Origin: Hymenobacter nitidus
Lineage (GTDB): Bacteria; Bacteroidota; Bacteroidia; Cytophagales; Hymenobacteraceae
Length of the DNA: 64,000 nucleotides
NCBI RefSeq assembly: GCF_020447315.1
Contig: NZ_JAJADQ010000009.1
Coordinates: 124,001 to 188,000, forward strand
Direction of reading: 5' to 3'
The notes beneath the pieces are model-generated. The model worked only from the letters and a program-made list of their open reading frames with translations. It did not search any database and was not told the origin of the DNA. A program made the translations under genes and the position numbers. Shown piece by piece: positions 15,673-25,200 of this stretch; position 1 is the first letter of the stretch, and each line of letters begins with the position of its first letter.

Positions 15673-17157
15673 ATGCTGACTGCCTTTTTACTCTTCTTTC
15701 CCGTAGCGGCGGCACTTCTGCTGCACTTTGCCAAGGGCAATGCGGCGCGTGTGCTGGCCCTGGGTGCGGCCCTCGTGGAATTTGCCGTGGCGGTATTTAC
15801 CGCCGTATCCGCGTCGATGAATGTGGCGCCCGGCAACAGCACCGCGGCTTACTCCCGCTTTTCCATCAACATTCCCTGGATTGAGTCGGCTGGCATCAAC
15901 TTCCACATCGGGCTCGATGGCCTGAGCTTGCTGATGGTGCTGCTCACTACCTTCCTGGTGCCGCTTATCATTCTGGCCTCCTTCCGCCACAACTACCCCA
16001 ACGCCTCGGCCTTCTACGCCCTGATTCTGTTCATGCAGACCGGCCTGATTGGCGTATTCGTGTCCCTGGATGCTTTTCTGTTCTACTTCTTCTGGGAAGT
16101 GGCTCTGATTCCGATTTACTTTATTGCCGGCGTCTGGGGCTCGGAGCGCCGCATTGCCGTCACGTTCAAGTTCTTTCTCTACACCATCATCGGCTCGCTG
16201 TTTATGCTGGCCGCCTTCGTGTACCTCTACTTCCAGACCGGGGTTTACGGCGGGGTTCGTTCCTCCGACATTGCCACATTCTACAGCCTGACGCTGTCGG
16301 CCTCGCAGCAGGCCTGGCTGTTCTGGCTTATCTTCATTGCCTTCGCCGTGAAGATGCCGATTTTCCCCTTCCACACCTGGCAGCCCGATACCTACACCGA
16401 AAGCCCCGTGCCCGCTACCATGCTGCTCTCGGGCATCATGCTTAAGATGGGTATCTACGGTTGTTTGCGGTGGTTGCTGCCCATCGTGCCGCTCGGCGTC
16501 AGCCAGTGGAGCAAGCTGGTGATGATTCTCTCGGTTATCGGCATCATCTACGGCGCTGTCATCGCTATTCGTCAGCGCGACATGAAGCGGCTTATTGCCT
16601 ATTCGTCGCTCTCGCACGTGGGCCTGATGGCTGCCGGCGTGTTCTCGCTCACCTTTATGGGCCTGCAGGGCGCCGTGATTCAGATGCTGGCCCACGGCGT
16701 AAACGTGGTCGGCATGTTCTTTATCGGCGACATCATCCAGCGCCGCACCGGCACCCGCCAGATTCCAGAGCTGGGGGGCCTGACCAAGAATACGCCGCTG
16801 CTGTCGGTGTGCTTCCTGGTGCTGCTGCTCGGCACGGTGGCGCTGCCGCTCACCAACGGCTTCGTGGGTGAGTTCCTGCTGCTGGCCGGCGTGTATCAGT
16901 ACAACCCCTGGCTGGGCGCTGTGGCCGGTGTCACCATCATTCTGGCCGCCGTGTACCTGCTGCGCATGTTCCAGCGCGTGATGCTGGGCCCCGAAACCTC
17001 CTTTACCGCTACCATTCAGGACTTGACTGGCAGTGAGCTGGCCGTATTGGTGCCCCTGATTGTGCTCGTGTTCTGGATTGGCCTCTTCCCCAATACCTTC
17101 CTGCGCATCTCGGAGCCCGCCGTGCTACAGATTCTCACGCTGGTTTCCCGCTCATAA
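15673..17157 (+). CDS. nuoM: NADH-quinone oxidoreductase subunit M
   Basis: The 494-residue protein is the second antiporter-like proton-pumping subunit, with about fourteen membrane segments. Visible landmarks are FFFWEVALIPIYFIAGVWG near residue 140 (the conserved glutamate), FAVKMPIFPFHTWQPDTYTE near 235 (the channel lysine) and KRLIAYSSLSHVGLM near 310. PLTNGFVGEFLLL lies near 395. ATG 15673 opens with a hydrophobic helix that matches the family start. It lies 17 nt before nuoN and belongs to the nuoK-N transcript. Confidence 0.96.
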   Translation: MLTAFLLFFPVAAALLLHFAKGNAARVLALGAALVEFAVAVFTAVSASMNVAPGNSTAAYSRFSINIPWIESAGINFHIGLDGLSLLMVLLTTFLVPLIILASFRHNYPNASAFYALILFMQTGLIGVFVSLDAFLFYFFWEVALIPIYFIAGVWGSERRIAVTFKFFLYTIIGSLFMLAAFVYLYFQTGVYGGVRSSDIATFYSLTLSASQQAWLFWLIFIAFAVKMPIFPFHTWQPDTYTESPVPATMLLSGIMLKMGIYGCLRWLLPIVPLGVSQWSKLVMILSVIGIIYGAVIAIRQRDMKRLIAYSSLSHVGLMAAGVFSLTFMGLQGAVIQMLAHGVNVVGMFFIGDIIQRRTGTRQIPELGGLTKNTPLLSVCFLVLLLGTVALPLTNGFVGEFLLLAGVYQYNPWLGAVAGVTIILAAVYLLRMFQRVMLGPETSFTATIQDLTGSELAVLVPLIVLVFWIGLFPNTFLRISEPAVLQILTLVSRS

Positions 17158-17174
17158 GCCCTGATTCCGACGAC

Positions 17175-18569
17175 ATGACTTCTATTATTCTGCTCTCCGT
17201 TCTCGGCATCGTTAACCTGTTCTTCGGGTTCCTGAAGTCCAACAAAATCCTGCTGCCCGCCGCCATGGTTATTCTGGCGCTGGCCTTCGGGGTAAACCTG
17301 CTCGATTGGAACGCGGCTTCCGAGTCGTACTTCAACAACATGCTCACCATCAACCGGTACTCGGTGGCCTTCACCGGCATCGTGGTCCTGACGACGCTGT
17401 TGCTGATTCCCTTCTCCCAGAAATACGTGCGCGACGGCGAGGAAAACCTGGCCGAATACTACTCCCTGCTGCTGTTCTCGCTCGTGGGCGCCATCATGAT
17501 GGTGAGCTACGACAACCTGCTGATGCTGTTCGTGGGCATCGAGATTCTGAGCGTGTCGATGTACGTGGTAGCCGGCTCCGACAAGCGCAACGTGCGCTCC
17601 AACGAAGCGGCACTGAAGTACTTCCTGATGGGCTCGTTTGCCACTGGTATCCTGCTCTTCGGCATTGCCTTGGTCTACGGCGCTACCGGCACGTTCCAGC
17701 TCACTCAGATTGATGCTGGCATCGTTAATCCGGTCAATGCTTCGCTGCGGCCCATGCTGTATGTGGGCATGCTGCTGATGTTTATCGGCATCAGCTTCAA
17801 GGTGTCGGCGGCCCCGTTCCACTACTGGACGCCCGACGTGTACGAGGGCACCCCGACCTTCTTCGCGGCCTTTATGAGCACGGTGGTGAAAACGGCAGGC
17901 TTCGCGGCTTTCTTCAAGCTGCTGATGGCCGCTTTCTACTCCGCCCAGGGCTTCTGGGTACCAACCATTATGTCCATTACCGTCCTGACGCTGCTCATCG
18001 GCAACGTGGGCGCCGTGGCCCAGACCAGCATTAAGCGCATGTTGGCCTACTCCAGCATTTCGCACGCGGGCTACCTGTTCATTGGTCTGGTAGCGGTAAA
18101 CGGCAAGCTGTCGGCCAACGCCATCTTCTTCTACTCCCTGGCCTACTCCATTGCCACGGTAGCCTCCTTTGCAGTGCTCAAGCTGGTATCCGATCAGCGC
18201 CAGCGCGAAGACTACGCCAGCTTCAACGGCCTGGCCAAAACCAATCCGCTGCTGGCCTTCGTGATGACGGTAGCCATGCTGTCGTTGGCCGGCATTCCGC
18301 TGACGGGGGGCTTTTTCGGCAAGTTTTTCACTTTCGGCGCGGCCATCAACCGGGGCTATATCTGGCTGGTCGTATTCGCCGTGGTGATGTCCATGGTCAG
18401 CATCTACTACTACCTGCGGCCCATCATTGCCATGTATATGCAGCCGGCGGAAGATGAGAATGCCGAGCCCATCGTGGTGAGCGGCTTTCAGTCGGCCGTG
18501 CTGGTGCTGCTGGCCCTGCTTACAGTGGTGCTCGGCATCTTGCCCGGCCTGCTCAGCGACGTTTTTTAA
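17175..18569 (+). CDS. nuoN: NADH-quinone oxidoreductase subunit N
   Basis: NuoN is the antiporter-like subunit closest to the quinone module. The 464-residue protein has about fourteen membrane segments. Conserved features are VGIEILSVSMYVVAG near residue 120 (channel glutamate), SFKVSAAPFHYWTPDVYEG near 210 (channel lysine), IKRMLAYSSISHAGYL near 290 and LAGIPLTGGFFGKFFTF near 375. It is the last gene of the complex I set; a strong bidirectional terminator follows within 35 nt. Confidence 0.96.
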   Translation: MTSIILLSVLGIVNLFFGFLKSNKILLPAAMVILALAFGVNLLDWNAASESYFNNMLTINRYSVAFTGIVVLTTLLLIPFSQKYVRDGEENLAEYYSLLLFSLVGAIMMVSYDNLLMLFVGIEILSVSMYVVAGSDKRNVRSNEAALKYFLMGSFATGILLFGIALVYGATGTFQLTQIDAGIVNPVNASLRPMLYVGMLLMFIGISFKVSAAPFHYWTPDVYEGTPTFFAAFMSTVVKTAGFAAFFKLLMAAFYSAQGFWVPTIMSITVLTLLIGNVGAVAQTSIKRMLAYSSISHAGYLFIGLVAVNGKLSANAIFFYSLAYSIATVASFAVLKLVSDQRQREDYASFNGLAKTNPLLAFVMTVAMLSLAGIPLTGGFFGKFFTFGAAINRGYIWLVVFAVVMSMVSIYYYLRPIIAMYMQPAEDENAEPIVVSGFQSAVLVLLALLTVVLGILPGLLSDVF

Positions 18570-18600
18570 CGGGTTGAGCCGCCTCGGCTTCCTCCCGGAC

Positions 18601-18637
18601 AAAGAAAAAGAGCGGCCCCAAGCCGCTCTTTTTCTTT
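18601..18637. terminator. Bidirectional terminator after nuoN
   Basis: A perfect 16-bp stem (18601-18616 with 18622-18637) closes a 5-nt loop and has A-runs and T-runs at its ends. It lies between the convergent nuoN and OmpA-like genes and can serve both. Confidence 0.88.
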
Positions 18638-18664
18638 GCTTCTGCTCCCGGGGCTCAGTCTGGT

Positions 18665-20011
18665 TTACTTCTGCGTTACCCGGATGCTGATGCGCCGGTT
18701 CAGGGCCCGGCCCATGGGCGTCACGTTGCTGGCAATGCCGTGCTTGCCCCCGTAGCCTTTGGCTTCGAGCCGGCTCACCGCAATTCCCATTCCCACCAGC
18801 TCCGACATAGCCGTGTTGGCCCGTTCCTCACTGAGTTTAAGATTGGCCATCCAGTTGCCGGTCGTATCGGTGTAGCCCCCAATCTTGACGCGGGCCCCGG
18901 GGAAGCTTTTCAGAATGCTGGCCACGTTGCGCAGCTGCTGCTTCGACTCGTCGGTTAGCGTGGCTTTCCGCGCATCGAAGTACACCCGGTCGAAGTTGAT
19001 CCAGCCCTTGGTGCGGTTGACGGGGTCTACCTGCAGGGCGGGGTCGGCCAGGAAGGTGTAGAGCCGGTTTTCCGTCGAATTTACGCCCACCGTCTGGGTT
19101 GTGCCATCCACCATCGTCAGGGTGATGGCCCGGCCGGGGTCGTAGATGTACGTGTCGAGGGCCGCGTCGTAGTGGCCGCCGGTTCCTTCCGCATCCGCTG
19201 GGGTTATAGCTGGCGCCGCGCTAGTCCCGGCCTCGTTCGGGGCCAGGGCCGCCACCGATACATCGGCCGGGCTTACCAGCCGTTCATTGCGCATAAAGAA
19301 GTACTCGGCCAGAGCCCCCAGCACCACCAAAGCCAATACCCAGGCCCAGCGGCCGGCAGGTGAAGCCGCGGGAGCAGCGGGGGTGGGTGCGCTGTAGGTG
19401 TGGCCCCCTCCCACGGCCGCCCACCCCAGCGCACCGGGGCCGGCCTCGGGCACGGGCGCGGCCGCAACGGGTGCCGGACTGCTGAGCGGGCCAGCTTCGA
19501 CGCCAAACGGCATAGCGCTGCTGCCAGGCAGCATTGCCTCCAGCACCTGGGCCCGCTGACTTTTTAAAAAGGCGAACAGCTCATCCGCGTTCAGACTATG
19601 CAGGGCGGCGTAGCTGGCCAGGCGGTGCAGCACGGCCTGGGCCACAATAGCCAGCAGCGTCTCCACGGAAGATGTTTTGGTGCCCGTGGCATTGGCAATC
19701 CGGGCCACCGTGGCCGCGTATGCCTCGCCCAGCAGGGCCCGCATCAGGTCGGAGCGCCGCTGCAGGGTATCGGCCGTCAGCAGGTTGGGCAGCACGCCCG
19801 ATTCGGCGGCTTCGTGGGTCAGGGTCCAGAGGGTTTCCGAACCACCGGGCCGCTCGGCGCGGCCCATGAAACTACTGAGAACAAGTGGGGTAATCTTTCC
19901 TAAAGCCTTCCGAACTCCCTCCTCACTCTCGCCCACCACTACGCTGGCCTGGCTTACGGTATTACCCGTAAAGTACGTTTCGACTTCCTCCAGTAGGTTT
20001 TGTTGCATCAC
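18665..20011 (-). CDS. DUF937-like/OmpA-like envelope protein
   Basis: The 448-residue protein has an N-terminal helical DUF937-like domain (about 1-160), a Pro/Ala-rich linker, one membrane segment near 220-240 (WAWVLALVVLGALAEYFFM), and a complete OmpA-like domain at about 325-448. The peptidoglycan-binding signature is intact: GYTDTTGNWMANLKLSEERA, then RLEAKGYGGKHG and the NRRISI end. It would anchor to peptidoglycan from the inner membrane. It is a clear paralog of 10084-11745, with similar ETLWTLT and LMRALLGEAYA blocks; the two copies flank nuoK-N. Its own role is unknown. Confidence 0.8.
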   Translation of the reverse strand: MMQQNLLEEVETYFTGNTVSQASVVVGESEEGVRKALGKITPLVLSSFMGRAERPGGSETLWTLTHEAAESGVLPNLLTADTLQRRSDLMRALLGEAYAATVARIANATGTKTSSVETLLAIVAQAVLHRLASYAALHSLNADELFAFLKSQRAQVLEAMLPGSSAMPFGVEAGPLSSPAPVAAAPVPEAGPGALGWAAVGGGHTYSAPTPAAPAASPAGRWAWVLALVVLGALAEYFFMRNERLVSPADVSVAALAPNEAGTSAAPAITPADAEGTGGHYDAALDTYIYDPGRAITLTMVDGTTQTVGVNSTENRLYTFLADPALQVDPVNRTKGWINFDRVYFDARKATLTDESKQQLRNVASILKSFPGARVKIGGYTDTTGNWMANLKLSEERANTAMSELVGMGIAVSRLEAKGYGGKHGIASNVTPMGRALNRRISIRVTQK

Positions 20012-20133
20012 TGTAGAGTTTAGGCGTGTACGATAGTTAATAGTACTAATTTTTATTTAAATACTACCAATATATTATTACCATAATACTCTATGCTACA
20101 ACAGATTACCCTCCATAAACAGTCGAAATAAAA

Positions 20134-20172
20134 AAGCCAGCGCCATTTCCGGGGTGGAAATGGCGCTGGCTT
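20134..20172 (-). terminator. Terminator of the exonuclease gene
   Basis: A perfect 17-bp stem (20134-20150 with 20156-20172) closes a 5-nt loop. Read on the minus strand it ends in a T-run, 23 nt after the stop of the exonuclease gene. The rest of the gap to 20011 is AT-rich and shows nothing else. Confidence 0.85.
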
Positions 20173-20194
20173 CAGGCAGCCGAAAGGCAGAACT

Positions 20195-20989
20195 TTATAC
20201 GCGCTTCATCACGGCGCCCACCGCATCGGCGTAGATTACCGCCTCGTCGGGAAACGGCTCTTCCCCACGGAATTTCTGCACCAGCCGGGCCGTCGTGATA
20301 ATGTCTTTCTGACAATAGTGGACGATGCGGGGCAGGTCGTTATCGGTGTAGTACACGCGGGCCACATCGGCCCCGGTGATGTCGTCCTTAGGCGTGGGAA
20401 TGTTGAACATAGCGGCCAGCAACGACAGGGAGGTAAAGGATTTCCGGTCGCCAAACTTCCAGAGCTCCATCGTGTCGAGGTGGGCAATTTCCCAGGGCTT
20501 CTTGCCGGCAATATCCAGCTGCGGCGGCAGCGGCAGGCCGTTGATGAGCAGGCGCCGACCCAGGTAGGGAAAGTCGAACTCCTTGCCGTTGTGGGCGCAG
20601 AGCAGGTAGTTGGGCTTGCGGGCCAGCAGGGCCGAAAACTCGCGCAGCATCTTCACCTCGTCGTGGTCGGCGAAGCTTTTCACCCGGAAGTTCCACTGCT
20701 CTTCCTGCTTGTCGAAGGTGAAGCAGCCCACAGAAATGCACACTACCCGGCCAAACTCGGCGTAGATGCCCGCCTGCTCGAACAAGGAGGCAGCCTCCAG
20801 CTGCGAAGGCATGGCCTCCACATCGGCCCGGCTGGAGCTCCAGCCTTTTTCGCGGCGCAGGGCATGGCACTTATGCTCCCAGAGCAGGCGCAGCATGTCA
20901 TTCAACTCATCATGACAGCCTACACAGGGAACAGTCTCGATGTCGAGGACGAAGATCTGCTCCAGGGAAATATTGCGTAAAATCTGCAT
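20195..20989 (-). CDS. Predicted 3'-5' exonuclease of the DEDDy type
   Basis: From ATG 20989 (MQILRNISLEQ) the protein has 264 residues. It has an RNase H-like exonuclease fold of the PolB-like type (Pfam DNA_pol_B_exo2 pattern). The acidic residues are seen as FVLDIETVP (Asp16, Glu18), AHNGKEFDFPYLGRRLL, and YCQKD near residue 225, which gives the Tyr-x3-Asp of DEDDy enzymes. An earlier in-frame start at 21043 lies upstream of the likely -7 box at 21020-21027 and is rejected. The substrate is unknown; it is probably a stand-alone nuclease, transcribed alone with its own terminator. Confidence 0.82.
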   Translation of the reverse strand: MQILRNISLEQIFVLDIETVPCVGCHDELNDMLRLLWEHKCHALRREKGWSSSRADVEAMPSQLEAASLFEQAGIYAEFGRVVCISVGCFTFDKQEEQWNFRVKSFADHDEVKMLREFSALLARKPNYLLCAHNGKEFDFPYLGRRLLINGLPLPPQLDIAGKKPWEIAHLDTMELWKFGDRKSFTSLSLLAAMFNIPTPKDDITGADVARVYYTDNDLPRIVHYCQKDIITTARLVQKFRGEEPFPDEAVIYADAVGAVMKRV

Positions 20990-21019
20990 AACGAAGCGCT
21001 CCAACCAGTATTTGTCTAT

Positions 21020-21027
21020 CGAAGATA
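21020..21027 (-). promoter_or_regulatory. -7 box of the exonuclease gene
   Basis: The minus strand reads TATCTTCG, one base from TAnnTTTG, about 31 nt before ATG 20989. Its position decides the start of the gene, because the longer frame would begin upstream of it. Confidence 0.5.
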
Positions 21028-21116
21028 GGCCTTTCGGGCGCATGGGCGCACGACCGGGAGCAAGATTTGGCAGAAAAAATCGGGGGCGCCACGCTTTCGG
21101 ATACCGCCCAAAGCTG

Positions 21117-21161
21117 CGCCGCCCGCTTTCCGGCGGTGTGTGAACCGGAAAGCGGGCGGCG
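21117..21161. repeat. Perfect 17-bp inverted repeat
   Basis: Arms 21117-21133 and 21145-21161 pair perfectly around an 11-nt loop. The gap 20990-21428 has no credible gene; it holds the exonuclease -7 box, this hairpin and one copy of the ACATGAACATGTGAG palindrome. The hairpin lacks a T-run, so its role as a terminator for the regulator gene is doubtful. Confidence 0.5.
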
Positions 21162-21396
21162 GGTAGCGGGTGCAGTGGCGCGCGGCAGAACAGCCGCCAG
21201 CGGGCTTCTCAGGCCAGGGCCGGGCGGCCCGTCAGCCAAAGGCCCAGCAAAACAATCAGCACTTGGCGACGTGGTTTAGGCATGGCAACCGACAGTTTAG
21301 GCACCCTATCCAGTGACTCCGCCTGCCCTCCGCCAGCGCGGATTTGTCGGGGTCATTGGTCGGGTTCAAGATGCAGGTTTCTGGGGCGTTAATCAA

Positions 21397-21413
21397 TCAC
21401 ATGAACATGTGAG
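21397..21413. promoter_or_regulatory. Palindromic 15-mer, copy 1 (downstream of the regulator gene)
   Basis: TCACATG-AA-CATGTGA at 21397-21412 is a 7-bp-arm inverted repeat, and ACATGAACATGTGAG (21399-21413) is repeated exactly at 22146-22160. It lies 16 nt beyond the stop of the response regulator gene. A dimeric NarL-type regulator could bind such a site; this is inference. Confidence 0.5.
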
Positions 21414-21428
21414 ACGCCTGCTGCCGGC

Positions 21429-22082
21429 CTAGGTCAGGCCCTGGCGCAGCGCCTTGGAGACGGCCTCGGTCATGGAGCGCACGTGCAGCTTTTCGTAGAT
21501 CTTCTTGATGTGGGAGCGCACCGTGTCGATGCTGATGCCGCGGTCGGCAGCTATCATCTTGTAGCTGTAGCCTTCTACCAGCAAACCCAGAATCTCCTGC
21601 TCCCGGGCGCTCAGGTTGGCCGGCGACTCATCGGCAGTAGCGACCGGCGGCTTGGAGCGCGGAAACAGGCGCAGCACCTGCCGGGCAATGGCGGGCGTCA
21701 TGGGGGCGCCGCCCAGCCGTACTTCCCCGATGGCGTCGAGCAGCTTGACGGGTGGGGTTTTCTTGAGCAGGTAGCCGTCGGCCCCGGCGCAAATGGCCTC
21801 AAACACCCGGTCGTTGTCCTCGAACACGGTGAGCATCACCACGTTTATCTGGGGGGAGGCTTTCTTGATGCGCTTCAGCCCCTCGATGCCATTGATGCCG
21901 GGCATGTCGATGTCCATCAGAATGACGTCGGGGGTGAGGCGGGCCACGTCGGCAGTGGCCTGGGTGCAGTTGCCCAGGGCCCCCACCAGCTCCAGGCCCG
22001 GCGAACCGGCAAGCAGCTGGCTGAGGCTGGCCCGCAGGTCAGAGTTGTCTTCGTAAATCAGAACGCGGGTGGGAGTTTCCAT
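21429..22082 (-). CDS. NarL/LuxR-type response regulator
   Basis: The 217-residue protein has a receiver domain (about 5-120) with the acidic pair Glu11-Asp12, phospho-acceptor Asp57 in VILMDIDMPG, the MLTVF switch and the conserved lysine in YLLKKTPPVK. The C-terminal LuxR-type helix-turn-helix (about 150-215) reads LSAREQEILGLLVEGYSYKM then DTVRSHIKKIYEKLHV. The paired histidine kinase gene lies 122 nt upstream on the same strand. Its HisKA_3 type is the normal partner of this regulator class. Targets are unknown, but a palindrome repeated on both sides of the gene suggests autoregulation. Confidence 0.92.
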   Translation of the reverse strand: METPTRVLIYEDNSDLRASLSQLLAGSPGLELVGALGNCTQATADVARLTPDVILMDIDMPGINGIEGLKRIKKASPQINVVMLTVFEDNDRVFEAICAGADGYLLKKTPPVKLLDAIGEVRLGGAPMTPAIARQVLRLFPRSKPPVATADESPANLSAREQEILGLLVEGYSYKMIAADRGISIDTVRSHIKKIYEKLHVRSMTEAVSKALRQGLT

Positions 22083-22111
22083 GGGCTACTGCTAGGTGTG
22101 TTTTGCAACCG

Positions 22112-22119
22112 TGAAGATA
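22112..22119 (-). promoter_or_regulatory. Possible -7 box of the response regulator gene
   Basis: The minus strand reads TATCTTCA, close to TAnnTTTG, 30 nt before the ATG at 22082. Copy 2 of the palindrome begins 27 nt further upstream, where a -33 element would be. Confidence 0.35.
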
Positions 22120-22145
22120 CAGGACCCAGCAGCATAGTTGAGCCT

Positions 22146-22160
22146 ACATGAACATGTGAG
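22146..22160. promoter_or_regulatory. Palindromic 15-mer, copy 2 (upstream of the regulator gene)
   Basis: ACATGAACATGTGAG is identical to 21399-21413 and contains the inverted repeat ACATG-AA-CATGT. It lies between the kinase and regulator genes, about 64 nt before the regulator ATG and near the -33 region of its possible promoter. It is a good candidate operator for autocontrol. Confidence 0.5.
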
Positions 22161-22204
22161 CCGGGTTTTCAGGGCGGGCAAAACGCTACCTGTGGGCTTC
22201 TGAA

Positions 22205-25200
22205 TCAGTGTTTTAGCGGCACATTCAGGCGCAGCACGGTGCCTTTGCCGGGCGCCGTCTGAATGTCGAGCACGCCTTTCATGGCCGCGGCCCGGCTACG
22301 CATATTAGTCAGGCCATTGCCGCCGCCCTGGGCCGGGGCGGCCGGGTCGAAGCCCACGCCGTCGTCTTCCACCGTCAGCACCAGCCGGTGGTGTTCGTAG
22401 ACGAGGGAAATAGCGGCCTGCTGGCACTGGGCGTACTTGGCCAGGTTGTTTACGGCTTCCTTGAAGAGCAGAAAAAACTCGCGCCGGGCCCGCATATTCA
22501 GGCGCAGGCCGGCCACCGAAGGGTCGACGCGGAAGGTGAAGTCGATGCCGCGGGCTTCGAGCACATCGGAAGCGAAGCTGCGCATGCGGGCTACCACGTC
22601 CTCCATCGAGTCGTGGGCCGGGTTGATGGTCCAGACGATGTCGTCCATGGCGTCGAGCATGCGGCGGGAGCTGTCCCCGATCTGGTCGAGCAGGGCGGTG
22701 GCCTGCTCGGTGCGCTGGTTGTGCTGGTGGGTGCGGGCAATCTGGCTCAGGATGGAAATACTGCTGAGCGTGGAGCCCATGTCGTCGTGCAGGTCGCGGG
22801 CAATGTTGTGGCGCACCCGCTCCAGGGCCAGTAGCTGGCGCACCCGCAGGCGGTAGGCCAGAAACAGCAGGCCAAACAGCAGCCAGCTGATCAGCACCCG
22901 AAACCACCAGGTGCTGTACCAGTGGGGCTGCACCACAATGGTCAGGGCCGTACCCCGCGGATTCCAGATGCCGTCGTTGTTGGTGGCCCGCACCCGGAAC
23001 GTGTAGGTACCCGGGTCGAGGTTGGTGTAGGTGGCCTCGCGCTTGGTACCGGCCTGCACCCAGTCGGGGTCGAAGTTTTCGAGCATGTAGGCGTAGCGGT
23101 TCTTCTCGGGCAGCCGAAAGTTGAGAGCGGCAAATTCGAGGGAGAAGAAATAGTCGCTCGGGGCCAGCTCGACGCGGCGCCGCACCGTGATGCTGGTATC
23201 CAGCTCGACGAGCTGGTTGAACTTGCGGAAGCCCGTGAGTACCACGGGCGGCGGCGTGGTATTGGTGCGCACCGCGCCGGGCGTGAAGCTCACCAGCCCC
23301 TCCACGCCCCCGAAATACAGCCGGCCCCGGCGCCCCCGGTGGTAGCCGCCGGCGTTGAACTCGTCGAAGGGCAGCCCGTCGCGCGTGTCGAAGGTGTAGA
23401 ACTGGTTGTTGGCGGGCGTGAAACGGGCCAGGCCCTTGTTGGTCGACAGCCAGAGGTGGGCGCTGGCATCTTCGAGCATACCGTATACCACGTCGTTGGG
23501 CAGGCCCTGGGGCTCCCGGAAGGTCGTGAACTGGCCCCGGCTGGGGTCGTCGAGGCGGCATAGGCCGCCGCCTTCGGTGCCAATCCAGAGGCGGCCGGTG
23601 TGGTCTTCCAGGATGGAGCGCACGAAGTTGCTGCTCAGACTGCGCGGGTTGTGGTCATCGGCCCGAAACGCCACAAACCGCCCGGTTTCGGGGTTGTAGC
23701 GGCACAGTCCGCCCCCGCCGGTGCCCACCCAAATTAGCCCCGAGCGGTCCTGGTGCACCACCCGCACGAAGTTGTTGCTCAGGCTGTGCGGGTTGGCGGG
23801 CTCGTGGCGAAAGGCGGTGAAGTTGTTTGCTTCCGGGTTGAACAGGTTCAGGCCGCCCTCGGTCCCCACCCAGAGCCGGCCCTGGGGGTCTTCGTACACG
23901 GTCCGGACGAAATCCTCGCTCAGGCTGCCCTTCACGGCCGGGTCGTGGCGGTAGTGCACGAAGCGGGTGGCGCCGGGTTCGAGGCAGTCGAGCCCCTGGC
24001 TCTGGGTGCCCACCCAGAGCCGGCCGCGCTTATCCACACACAGGGCCCGGACGAAATCCTCGCTCAGGCTGCCGGGGTCGGCAGGATTGTGCCGGAACGT
24101 TTGCCGCTGACCGGTGGCCGCATCGTAGCGCACCACGCCCATGCTTTCGGTGCCCACCCACACGCGGCCGGCCCTGTCTTCGCACACGGCCCACACCGGC
24201 CCCTGGGGCTCGGGGTAGGTGGCAAAGGCGCTGGGCCGGCCCTCGAAGCTGCTGATGCCGCCCTCAGTGCCCGTCCAGAGCAGGCCCGAGCGGTCCTGAA
24301 AGACCGACAGCACCACGTTGTCGGGCAGGGAATGAGGAGCGTTGCTGTGGTGCTGATAGGTGGTAAACGTGCCGGTGGTAGGCTGGTAGCGCACCAAGCC
24401 TTTGTTGGTGCCAACCCACAGCTCGTGCTGCCGGTCCAGAAACAGCGCCCGGATGGTTTCGCCGGGCCCGCCGGGCAGGCGGCCCACGGCCTTGGCGGGA
24501 CCTTGGGCGGGTAAGTACCACAGCCCGTCGGTTTCGGTACCAATCCAGAGGCCGCCAGCCGCGTCGGGCTGCAGGGCCGTAATGGCGCTGGTGGCCTGCC
24601 AGCGCGTATCCGGCGCGAGGTAGCCGGTGCGCGCATCCAGCCAGCTCACGCGCCCTTCACCCGTGCCGACCCACAGCTGGCCGCCGGAAGTTTGGGTAAT
24701 GGCCCGGACGGAGTTGCGCCGCAGGTTTTCCTTGGGCGTCAGGGGGTGGGTGAAGCGCTGGAAGTGCTTTTTGGCGGGCACAAAGCGGTGCAAGCCGCCT
24801 TCCGTACCCGCCCAGATCTGGCCTTTCTGGTCGCAGAACACAACCCGCACAAAGTTGTCGGCCAGGCCGTTGATATCATTCTGCTCGTACTCGAAGGCCT
24901 GAAAACGACCCGTTACGGGGTTATAGCGGCACAACCCGCCCCCGCCGGTGCCCACCCAGAGCCGGCCCTGCTGGTCTTCGGCCAGGGAGAGAATGAAGTT
25001 GCTGCTCAGGCTGCCCGCCCGCTGGGGGTCGTTGCGAAACACCCGAAACTCGACGCCATCGTAGCGGCTCAGCCCGTCCTGAGTGCCAAACCAGAGAAAG
25101 CCCTGCCGATCCTGCACCATGCTGTAAACGCTGTTTTCGGACAGGCCCTGAGCAGCCGTGAGCGTGCGGAAGGTAAGAGAGCCTGGGGTTTGGGCGCGGG

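Noticed and set aside
20990..21043. An 18-residue N-terminal extension of the exonuclease
   Set aside because: It begins upstream of the probable -7 box at 21020-21027 and has no counterpart in the nuclease fold.
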